A DNA stretch of 51,091 nucleotides, taken from assembly GCA_900155495.1 (NCBI GenBank), contig FTLJ01000193.1, positions 1 to 51,091 on the forward strand, in the 5' to 3' direction. Below the pieces are notes generated by a model, which did not search any database, was not told where the DNA came from, and saw only the letters and a program-made list of their open reading frames with translations. The stretch comes from Porogramme epimiltina. Lineage: Eukaryota; Basidiomycota; Agaricomycetes; Polyporales; Polyporaceae. Positions within the stretch are counted from its first letter, which is position 1. Each line of letters begins with the position of its first letter. A program made the position numbers and the translations under genes. Shown here piece by piece: positions 23,431 to 33,240 of the stretch.

Positions 23431-25342
23431 TCAAAGCCTGAATACACCTCGAGGACCTAGTTCGATCCTACCGACCCAGTTCTCGCGCCCTACCCAGAGG
23501 TAGACGCCATCCTCCTCCTCGACAACCTCCATTGCGCGGATTGGGGGTATTTCCTGCGGCCCAAGGCACCATCGGTGGATCTCACGAGGTGGAAGTGCCT
23601 CGCCCGTACGTAGCGACCAAATGCGGAGGAGTGGGTCCCGGCCACCGGAGAATAGAAAGTCCTCTCCTGGGTCGACAGCGACCCCCTATTGTGAGAGGGT
23701 CGTCGTTCAATGTCAGACGGCGGAAGTGATGTAGGCAACGGACAGGAACAGACCTGCTTGGACTCGAAATTGGGAGCATGCCCGCGAAATTGTAGTAATG
23801 GGTCGTTGCCGCGCAGGAAGCGCAAGTCGTGTGTCTCCAGCTACAACAGAACCAATGTGTCAGCCATGTGTCGACAAGCGAGAGGAGCGAGAGGAGCGAT
23901 GGCGGGCACGTACATCCCCCCGCATCGTCCGGACGAGCAAGGCGTGCCCGTGCACGACACGAACGTGGTCGATAGCGGCAGTGGCGACACCCCAATTGCT
24001 ACCACTCTGGGCCGCTGCTTTCTCTGACATGTTGATGAGGGTGTCGGTCTTTCCGCCCGGTTGGCGTGAATCCCATCGGTCAATTATGCCATTGCGCATC
24101 CCTAAGTATGTTATATTCTTGCCGTGCCTGTGAGGTGGATAAATGCTACGTAAGCCGAAGATACGCACCTCATCTTGTTGACAGAGCGCAAGAACGTCAC
24201 TGCTCCTGTGTATGCGGACGTACTCGTCTCTCTCCAAATCTGTGAAAGAGACTACCGCTTTCCGCCCCCCTATGAGTCTTGTCAGTCAGCATATGCATGC
24301 CTACGGAGCACCCGTGCTAGAGTCTCACCAACAGTTGCCCTGTGGCCCCGCACCTGGCCGCACCAGACATCGCTGCACACATTAGGGGGCAGCTCTCGAA
24401 GTAACCACACGCTTGCCATCGATCAGACTGTGTCTCACATCGTAGACAGAAAGGGCCTGTACCTCGAAAAATCTTCGCGCACCAAGAGCAAACGTGCAGG
24501 CGAACCCAATGATGTCACCCTGGGATTTAGTCATTCGGATCGACGGTAAGCTGCCTGCCAACATGGAATAACAACGGGCCAACACATACATGCAAATAGG
24601 CCCAGACCGACTGATGGACGTGACCTATGTGTGCCGTTCAGCACTGCACGGACTGGGAACGGATCAGTTCATGCTGAACTGTTCGCACACCTGCGTTCGG
24701 AGGCCAAATTCGCGGATCCCGATAGTAGGTTCATTCGTCTCGACAGAATATAGCCAGCCAGTGGAGTCTCCGACGAGCATTTTCTTCTTGTCCCCATCTC
24801 CCTGTACGCGAGTACTTGATTTTAGCTCCTGTGAGAGTTCACCCGCACGCTCGAAATACCCGTTCTAACCTTGGCGCATAGTGCCATCACATGTCCGTCA
24901 AGTTGTATTGGAATGGTGGCCTTGTCAAGCACATGGGTGGAAAGGTGCTGCATCTGCATTTGACTATAACATGCACGTCAGAAAGTATAACAAATGCGCT
25001 GCTCCATCTCCGAACGTACTGCATGCACCGTCTTCGCTGCAGCCCCAGAGTGGATTCGCTGAGGGAATTGAGCGAGTTCCATATCTTGCTGGGCTTCACC
25101 TCTGAGTTCCCTGCACGGTGCCGCTTAGGAGACGGGGAGCCCTGCGTGTCTGTGCGAGACCCGCGCCTCCTATCTGACCCTCTCCTACGAAGGTCATGTT
25201 CCTGCTGGCCTGAGTGCGCGGCGGAGCCAGAGGGGTTGGGCGGCGCCGGCTTTTGAGGGGCAGTGCCTGCAGGCCTGGACGAAATGGGGAAGTATCTTTT
25301 CTTATCGTCGTCCCAGTATAGTCCCGGGAGGTCCCTGGGCAT
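23431..25342 (-). CDS. DCAF4/WDR21-like WD40 protein
   Basis: Ten exons join in frame: 25020-25342, 24870-24963, 24691-24828, 24590-24624, 24463-24519, 24329-24411, 24169-24269, 23914-24117, 23754-23840 and 23431-23685, giving 458 aa. The N-terminal DLPGLYWDDDKKRYFPI is the hallmark of DCAF4/WDR21 proteins. A Ser/Arg-rich linker follows, then degenerate WD40 blades such as SDVLALCQQDENITYLGMRN, GIIDRWDSR and DFLFSGGRDPLLRIWSL. Family members are substrate receptors of the CUL4-DDB1 ubiquitin ligase, so nuclear action is likely. In the fourth to sixth exons only one set of joins gives the family-like sequence GPICMVTSLGSPARLLL followed by SVWLLRELPP. Two acceptors end in AAG instead of CAG/TAG (before 24411 and 24117), which makes this locus easy to mis-annotate. 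Confidence 0.83.
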
Positions 25343-26040
25343 TTTGTGCGTCCGGGTTTATCTGCGGCTCAGCGAAATGCAGGCGCGCGTCGGAGGATGA
25401 GCGTCGGAAGAAGAAAGCAATGGAACGGATAGGGAGGCCGTCGGGACATCCGACCTGAGCGCCCGTACGCAAATGTCCACTTCGCGCAGCCAAAGTTCTC
25501 TCTTCTGACGTCCCAGAATATCATTCTATATGTGGCCTGAGAACCCGTAGGAAGGTCATTTTGCAAAGGTGCAGACCGAGCGCATCAGAGATGAGATTGT
25601 GCGTCAAAGAGAGCTTACGGCGCGGTGGCGGGGAGGCACCGAAACGCCAGGACGGAGGGAGATCTCATCGGGCGCATTCGAGGGGCATGCGCAGTCGGTT
25701 GGAGGGTTCTCTTCAAGCGGTCCTCGAGACGCAAAGCCTCGTCCCCGCCCAGGCCCCGCGCACACCCCTCCTCTCTTTTCTCCTCCTCCTCCCTCTCCCC
25801 CTTCCCCTGGCTCGCTCTCAGCCCTGTCTCCGCGGGCTGGCTCTGCAGCTGGTCTTTCCGCTCCCCCTTTCGCCCACAGTATCCGACGCTCATTTACTGG
25901 CCCCACCTCCCACACCTTAATTGTCTCCTAAACCCCAAGGGGTAAACTGTCCTCCGGCCCTCTCCACCCCAAGCCGCAAACCTGGCCAACTCAATCGTTT
26001 CTTCCCTTCTCTCCTCCATCTACAACCCACCCACCCAGCC
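25343..26040. promoter_or_regulatory. Divergent promoter region
   Basis: About 700 bp lie between the ATG of the DCAF4-like gene and that of the membrane protein. The right half (about 25740-26035) is strongly C/T-rich on the plus strand, a common feature of fungal core promoters and leaders. No TATA box stands out. Assignment rests on layout and composition. Confidence 0.45.
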
Positions 26041-27720
26041 ATGGACCCGCCTCCGCGCCCGTCTACCGATTCGGACGCCGACTCCTTCGTCTCCGGGCGC
26101 AGCTCCCCGTTGAACGGCTTCGACTCCTCCGCGGCGCTCATCCTCGTCACCGACGTTGAAGACTCCTCCGCGCACAGCGCCTCCTTTGCATTCTCACCCG
26201 ACGACGGCGACGAGGACCTGCTCGAGGACCAGGCCGACCTCGCGCTCGAGCGCCTCCGCACATCGTCCATCCCCCCGCTCGCCTCCCCCTCCGTCTTCCT
26301 CTACCTCCTCGCGCCGTACCTCAAGCTCGGCGCCCTCCTCGCGCCCGCGACGGGCCTTCCCGCGCGCGTCGCGGTGCCCGCGCTGCTGCTCTTTGCGGCC
26401 CTGTCGGCGTTCACCCGTCAGATATGGTACATGCTCGCGCGGTACGTGCGCCGAGCGGACTTTGAGGAGATCGTGCTCGAGGCGTTCGCGCGCGGGCGCG
26501 GGAAGGAGGGGAGGCGGATGGCTCTGCGGAGGATCATCAGGTTGTGCGTGGGCGTGTTCAGGGCCGTAGTTGCGGCCCTGTACCTCAGATGTGCGTCCCT
26601 CTTTCATTTCCCCCTCTCCAGCTCGCATATCTCATATTTGTGTTTCGTCTCATAGTTTCCGTGGATACCCTGCTCCCTTATTTCCCGGACGCTCTTGCAA
26701 TATCTTCTCGGGTCATTGTAACCGTGATCCTAGCCGCGTTCATTGCCCCCCTGTACTCCGCGCGGTCACTGGCCTCTCGAGGTATCATCTATGCCTCCTG
26801 GATATCTGTCGTTGCCTACGTCGCTTGGTTCTCTTGTACAACCTATATGCACGCTAAGCATATAACGGTACCCGTTACCCCCTCTGCCTCCTTCGGCAAA
26901 CTTTGGCACGGAATTCGTGAGTGTTAAATTATCAGACGTGCATACAGAAGGTTAACGATGGTCGTACAGCTACCCTCACATTTGCCTTTGCGACATCCTC
27001 CACTGTGCCTCTGTACGCCTCCTTGAAGGGCACCGTTGACCCCCTCAACAATAAAGCGAAACGGATGCGATCCTTCAAGCTGTTGTCCGTGTTGTCTGTA
27101 GTCATAACTGTAGCAATGACGCTACCGCTCGTGTTCTACGGTGCATCTCTGACACCAAGGGTATGTCACCGGGCCTCTCCCTTGTATGATATTCTAAATT
27201 AGCCCCGCAGGACCTGAGGCTCCCCTCCGTCGATCTTCAAGCTACCGTCGCTGTGTTCGCCGCGGCCTCGTTGGTCTTCTCCATCCCATCTATTCTCCTC
27301 ACCGCCCCTGCGATTCCCATCCCCCACACCCTCCGCCGCGCGACCTCCTTTCCCCTCTCCAAGGCACTCGCCTACATCCTCACAATCGCCCTTTCCCTCC
27401 TCCCCACCCGCGCGACACGAGCGGGGTCTGACGCCGTGCTCGTGCTCGCGTTCCTCAGCACGTATGTCGTACCCGCCGCGCTGCACATCGTGCTACACAA
27501 CTTCCGCCGGCCGCTCGCGATCGTCGTGCCGCCCGCGACGCCCAGCCTCACGCCGAGCGCGTCGTACCAGGACGAGCTCCTGCAGGCGAAGGAGCGCACG
27601 TTGCAGCGCCGCCGGCTCTGGCGCCGCCTCGTCTGGGACATCGGCGTCTGGGTCCTGCTCGTGCCTGTCGGCGGTGGCGGGCTCGTCTGGGCGGCGGGAC
27701 GCATCGCTGAGCGGTGGTAG
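26041..27720 (+). CDS. Multi-pass membrane protein, possibly AAAP-type transporter
   Basis: Four exons, 26041-26590, 26656-26916, 26970-27160 and 27211-27720, give 503 aa. About 85 mostly polar residues precede roughly nine to eleven hydrophobic segments, for example VFLYLLAPYLKLGALLA, VIVTVILAAFIAPLY, IIYASWISVVAYVAWF, LLSVLSVVITVAMTLPLVFY and FAAASLVFSIPSILL. The segment TLTFAFATSSTVPLYASLKG followed by KRMRSFKL resembles the sixth-helix region of amino-acid/auxin permease (AAAP) proteins, so an amino-acid transporter-like role is possible, though weakly supported. The start was set at 26041 (context cagccATGg); the frame is open further upstream but without an ATG. The C-terminus is basic, then ends in a last hydrophobic segment. 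Confidence 0.75.
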
Positions 27721-28311
27721 CGCCTGGAGGGACTCTCTAGATTGCGGGGTCGGGCGCCGGATCGAGTGGGGGATTTGCGCTAGATGCCGCGCCCTGGCTG
27801 GAGCTGCGTGTCCCTCCGACGCCGGGATCGATGGAGGGTACTCGGCAGCGGCGGACTGCGAAGATTGAATGTTTGACAGGTGTCTTCTCGTGTTGTATGT
27901 GGACTAGATTGTCCCGTCTTTCTGTGCTTTGTATCCCTGTATTTGTACTAGACAGGTGCCTGTTACGTCGGACACTTGAAAACATCCTTAGCGTTAACCA
28001 GTTCCAGCTTCCGCTTCACAGCAAGGGTATGCTCGCCACAGCCACCGAACCCAAGCATCGCGTGTGGGCTAGTGGCTGTCCATGCTTTTCCTGCCCTTCA
28101 CCATGTCACAATTGGCTGCGAGAAGATTCGTTATGAACGCCGTGAAAAGCCCGTGAAGGTCTGTCGCCTGCCAACAATTTGTTACCGAGTAACCACGCTG
28201 CGACTACATAGGCCTCTCTGGCATCCCTGAGGCCCTTTCCTCCTCCCCTCCCCGCCCTCGAAGACTCCCGTCCGCCCGCTTAAATAGGTCCGGGCGCGGC
28301 CTTGACTGAAG
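27721..28311. other. Intergenic, tandem genes
   Basis: 3' flank of the membrane protein gene and promoter of the homeodomain-like gene. A taaata element lies at 28281-28286, only about 25 bp before the ATG, so it would imply a very short leader if it is a TATA box. No other gene was seen. Confidence 0.4.
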
Positions 28312-29906
28312 ATGGACACCTCAGGTGCGGCTCCTCGCACCCGGTCAGCCTACGCTGCGCTCGCCGCCCGCTCGGTGCTAGTGGAACCCCCACCGCCGCC
28401 GACGTTCCTCATCGCATCAGGAGCCCATCCTCCCATCCACGGGGCGCCCCGCCAGCCAACACGGATTGTGGCGAGCGCAGCGCAGCTCGTCGTGCTCCGC
28501 AAGCTGTACGATCACGCGGGCGACGATGCGACCAAAGCGGAGATCGACGAGGTCGCTCTTGAGACGGGCCTGTGCGTATCTGATCTCTTCCTTTCGTCTG
28601 TTGTGGGCTCTGTTCATGGGACCATGGACGTGGACGGGTTGACAGGCAGCCCAAGTGGATTCGCAAGTGGGTCAAGAGGCAACGTAAGGGCGGAAAGCGC
28701 AGGGAGAGGCAGGCGTCCCCTTGCCCCGGGCTGCTAACCTCCAAACCACTTTTGTCCCCATCTTCCCGAGAGCAGATTCCAGCACGCTTGCAATCTCCTC
28801 AAGGCACGGACTCTCGACCGTCGTCGGTCCACCCCGGAACGCCTCATCCTCAGGTAGTGCAGGTTCCGCAGGACGCCGAAGTCAACTTCGATCTGGCCGC
28901 ATTCTCTACTGGGAACCTGGTCTATCCCCCGCCCGAGGAGCTCCCCCAGATGCACGCTCAGATCGCTCCCGCTGGGTCATCGTTTTCTCTACCGCTACGT
29001 TCTGGCCTGCCAGAGCCCTTGTTCGCTACCGACGACTATTCCGACTTCCAATCGATGCAACCGCTCTTGTTCGACCCCTCTCAGCTGCGGCAGCATCGAC
29101 CAGACCTTCTGGTCGCGTACACTGGAACCGCATCCGCAGGCCCTTTCCAGAACGACAATCACCTGGTCAGCAGCGTGCCCCAGTCAGCCTCTGCAGCTCC
29201 TTGGCGCTGGACCAATGACTTAAACTCGGCGGCGAGTACTAGCGTTCCTGCTCCAGATTTCTCTTCCGACAGCGCTGCGTATCTCTTCCGCGTGCTCTAC
29301 GAACCGCCTGCTACGACAAACGCCATCCCACCACAGATGCAACCCCCGGCCCCTCCTTCGGGTCCTGCGTTTGGCCAGCCTCCGGTGTTGCCACCGCCAC
29401 CGATTCCTCCTCTGCTTGCTCCGGGGAATGGCGCCGGCGCTTTCGGATCCGGGGCGACCCCAGTGGCATTCCAGATGCGGCTCTCTGACTTGCTGGCGTG
29501 GACTAAGGCTATCCGTGGAGTCAGCGGTGACGCTGTTGAAGAAAACGCGGAGGATGACGTGCATGAGCAAGAACCTTCCGGGGACGCTCAAGTAGCCGAA
29601 TCCACGATGAAACGAGGCAAGTAGTCCTACGTTTCATCGACATAAGATAGCTCACTTCCGAGGGTAGAAGCGCAAGACGTGCCGCAAAAATATGCGCTCG
29701 CGGAGGAGATCGCCCGGTCACTTCAAGTCCTCGATGCGGGTCGTTGCCAGAGGAAGTCGCCGGCCTCCGACCAAGAGACCGAAGAAGAGGAAGAGGTCGT
29801 GACGCCTTGCGAGGCGGAAGACTTGAGCCTCGAGCTCCCTGCTCGCCGTGGGCTGGTGAAAGAGAAAAGCGACGCCGTGGATGAAGTGGATGAGACCATC
29901 ATGTAA
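28312..29906 (+). CDS. Homeodomain-like transcription factor
   Basis: Three exons, 28312-28571, 28646-29616 and 29668-29906, give 489 aa. A homeodomain-like three-helix unit spans about residues 50-105. Helix 1 contains SAAQLVVLRKLYD, helix 2 KAEIDEVALETGL, and the recognition helix reads QPKWIRKWVKRQRK. Aligning W48 to KWV puts Arg where homeodomains have the nearly invariant Asn51, while Arg53 is kept. The remainder is Pro/Ser/Gln-rich with PPPPIPPLL runs, as in activation regions. The last intron (29617-29667) uses a GC donor (gcaagt) with a TAG acceptor. A further possible intron, 28684-28770 (gtaagg donor, ctaac branch site, gag acceptor), is 87 nt long and also open in frame, so an alternative 460-aa form is possible. 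DNA binding is inferred. Confidence 0.75.
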
Positions 29907-30078
29907 GGTGTGGTTGAGATAGCGGAAACGTAATGCAAATGCTACGTGAAGTGGAAAATCCACATCCTATAAGATGAAGTTTATTCTCTACCGTTCGAGA
30001 GTGTGTGTGGGAATTCGTGCACCGACAGCACAATAACCAGTAATTATACAAAACGGAACGACTGAAGCGACGGTGGCA

Positions 30079-33022
30079 CTAGCTCAGCAGGCAATTGTTG
30101 AGCGACCTACGAGGATGGATATCATCAGGTCCAGAACCACGGGTAACGCCCTTAACGGTGTCACTCACCTTGCGCATCACGTCCTCGCCTCCTACGTCCC
30201 ACCCGCTCTCGGCGACGGGCATCATGCACTCGCCCACGAGCCGCGTCGCAAGCATCCCGAGCCCGTACTTGTCCCCCGCGAACCGGCGCCACCGGAGCAG
30301 GTTCCCGAGGAGCTTCCGCTGCCGCGCAAGTACACGCAGGCGCGCGGGCACCGCGGCGGGGTCGAAGCCCCCCGGGCGCTGGCCGAGCTCGAGGAAGGGC
30401 GCGAGCGTGTCCGCGGCGGCGGAGACCGCGCGTGCGAAGGCGGCGTGCGCAGCGGCGAGGAGCAGCGAGAACTTGGCGCCGTCGCGCCCGCCGGGGACGG
30501 CGAGCTCGAGCTCCTCGGCGGCGTCGAGCAGGCGGCGCACGGCGAGCGCGGAGTAGGGGTCGAGCGCGTGGCCCGCGTCGACGAGGCGGCTGAGGCGCGG
30601 GAGGACGGCGCTCGAGGTCATGGAGGAGACGAGGTCACCGTCGGGCCCGAGCTCGGGCTCGTCTTCTTCGTCGTCATCGTCGTCGCCGGCCTGGGCATCG
30701 GGGCGGGAGTACTTGTAGAGCGCGGTGTACCAGCGGAACGAGTCGAGGCTCCGTGGACGCTGCAGTTCCGCCTTCGGTGAGCACCGAACACCTTGAGACG
30801 AATAGGAGAAGCCACAAGCGACGCACCTCGAGCGGATTCCAGCCGAGCATCTCAAGGCGGACCCAGAACTCCCACGCGCTCACCATCCCGAGCCCGCCCC
30901 ACGCGCCTGTGTACACGTCCGCGAACTTGGCGCGCCACTCCCCGAACCAGCGCGCGAGCCCTGCCGCGGGGTCGCGGAACTCCTCCGCGCGGACGTCGTC
31001 CATGAGCGCCTTGCCGTCCGCGAGGAGGCGGCCCATCGCCGTGCGGTAGTCCTCCTCGTCCGCGGGCGCGAGCGTCGCGTCCGTCGAGAAGCCCTCGTCG
31101 TCGTCCTCCGCAGCGCGCTTCTGGGCCTGCGTCTGCTTTCGGAGAGCACGCCGGGTCTGCCGCGCGGCGAGGCGCGCCTGGCGGGCGGCGGGCGAGGTGG
31201 CGGAGGGGAGCGTGCGGCCGAGCTCGTCGACGGCGTCCTCGGCGGCGTAGAGGGAGGGCGGTGTACCGAGGAAGGTCGCGAGATCGTCTTCGTCCTCGGC
31301 TTTGCGCCTCTGGGCGACCATACCTGCGCGTTCTTTGAGGATAGAGATGTGTTCGTCTTCGAGCTTCTCCAGGGGAGGGAACTGCGACGAGCCGCCGTTG
31401 TGAGGGCGTGCAACGAAGGTAATAAGGGCAAGCATACCTTCTCGTCGAGGAAGGTGGCGACGCTCTCGACCCACTCACGAAACGCTGCGAACCAACTGCG
31501 CTTTTCCTCGGCTTTGGTGATCATCTCGCGCATTTCCTTTTCCCGTTCCTCCAGGAGGCGCTGCTCTTCGCCGATCTTGGCCATAGCAGCTGAGTGCTGG
31601 GCATGAGATGTCGTCAGTTCGCTCATAGACTGGGTAAGCCTGGCAATGGCAGCTGGCATGGTAGGTATAGGGGTAACGGGTGGTACTGTGGCATTCGTCA
31701 GTACAGGAACAAGTACTGAAACGCAGACCGTACTTGGAGTGGGCTTGTAGACCAGTTTAGCGGCAGGCTCCGCGGACTCCGCACGTAGACCTCCACGCCT
31801 TAGTTGCTCCTGTTCCCATTCCTTCGTCTCTTCGTCTTCTTCCTCCCTGCATGACGGTGTAAATGATGTAAGAAGGAGGAAGGAGGGTTCGCCACTTACG
31901 CGTCAACGATCATTTCACTCATTTCTGCACGCCGTTTTTGTGCCTCTTTCTTCTTGGACTTCTTGCCCAGCGCAATTCTTTCCTGTGCACTAGTGTATTC
32001 CGCGTATTCTGTGAAACCCCGATGAGCGGTTTCCTCCGCACGCGACCGCAGCCTGCTCACCATCATCAGCATCACCCAGCTCGTCTTCTTCCCTAACAAG
32101 CCTGCTCTCGGGATGGGGGCCCTGCGAGTAATCCTCGCGTTTTGTGAGTGAAAGTGAGATGTAATCTTCACCACCCTTAGTCGAGCGTATTCGTTCACGC
32201 TTCTGCTTTGCCGCGAGAATAGAAGAGGCAGATGGAATTGCCGTCTCCGCGTCTTGCTCATCTGTAGGTAAATGTTTAGAAGAAGCAAATGTGAAAGCCA
32301 CAATTGGACACCGTTATACACTTACCTTGTAATGCGGAAAGATGAGAGATATCATCTATGTCCATAGATACTGCTTCATCTGTGGGATCTGACGGAGGTG
32401 GACGGGCCGATGGCGTGCTTGCTTTCAATTCAGACAGATATGCGGCATCGTACGTAGGGCCTGTAGAGCGTTGGGAAATGGTTGGCTCAAACGCTGAAGC
32501 ACCTATTCTATATACAACGGTAATGAGTTGAATGTTCAACAAGAGGACGCGTCCTTATGCTCGAGCCACCATGTGCATTCGACGCGAGTGCGATGAAGAC
32601 AGTGGTATTCATATGGCGCGTACAGACATAATGTACATGGGGGCTCGAGCACAATACATCAGACTCTCTCTTCAAAATTACCGCGTACCCTGGTGAGGCT
32701 TTCTTCCGCGCCAGACTGCTGCTGAGAACGCCCTTCTTGAGCTTGAACGTCTCGCCTCCGTCCTCCTGCGTCCAGGCACACCCGTCAGAAATTACCGCGA
32801 ATACAGGTCTCGACGTCTCACCTCTTCCTCCGCGCCAAAACTGAGTGTAGACTTGGCCTTCGGGCGCGACTTCTTCTTCACCTTAGCAGCAAGGACACTG
32901 GGAGGTTCAGAACCCCCAGCATCGTCTTCATTGACTACAGTGGTGTCTGCGTCCGGCGTGGAGACTCGCGTTCGTTGGGTGGGTTTTGACTTGCGCTTGA
33001 AGACAACTGGAGCATCTGACAT
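30079..33022 (-). CDS. GCFC-domain protein (PAXBP1/GCFC2-like)
   Basis: Nine exons join in frame: 32822-33022, 32689-32765, 32326-32507, 32061-32261, 31900-32008, 31734-31846, 31438-31685, 30827-31381 and 30079-30771, giving 792 aa. The N-terminal half is polar and contains family landmarks such as FKRKSK, PTYDAAYLSELKAST, RERIRSTKGGEDYISL and QEQLRRGG. A coiled coil (EEQRLLEEREKEMREMITKA) follows, then the GCFC region with WGGLGMVSAWEFWVRLEMLG and DSFRWYTALYKY. Relatives act in spliceosome disassembly with the DEAH helicase Prp43, so a nuclear splicing role is likely. The second intron (32508-32688) is 181 nt, about three times the local norm, and carries a 20-nt inverted repeat. The gene is divergent from the Rad60-like gene, 218 bp apart. 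Confidence 0.87.
32559..32650. repeat. Imperfect inverted repeat inside a GCFC intron
   Basis: The arms 32559-32578 and 32631-32650 match as reverse complements at 18 of 20 positions, with a 52-nt spacer. They lie wholly inside intron 2 of the GCFC gene and would fold into a stem-loop in the pre-mRNA. The arms are ctcgag-containing and share catgt cores. Origin, as a mobile-element remnant or an intronic fold, is open. Confidence 0.7.
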
Positions 33023-33240
33023 AGTGTATCGAGTTGCGCAGTATAGATGGGTGTCTGCCGGCGCGAGAAAGAAGGAAGACGAGAAGGTGAGTCGAGTAGT
33101 GTGGCTGGAGTGGCGGCCCCTTCGAAGAGTGCATATTCGGAGGCGCGTTCAAGACAGACGCCGAACCATCACGTGATTGTGGAACAAAACTCCGCGAAAG
33201 TCAAGTTATTCCCACGCCAGGGCTTTGGCTAATAACCGCG
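33023..33240. promoter_or_regulatory. Shared divergent promoter, GCFC and Rad60-like
   Basis: A 218-bp gap separates two divergent ATGs, so both promoters must overlap. No TATA box was seen. The assignment rests on layout. Confidence 0.5.

Noticed and set aside
28312..29906. Homeodomain gene considered as a mating-type (A locus) HD gene
   Set aside because: No divergent partner HD gene and no mitochondrial intermediate peptidase gene is nearby, and the recognition helix lacks the usual WFxN pattern.
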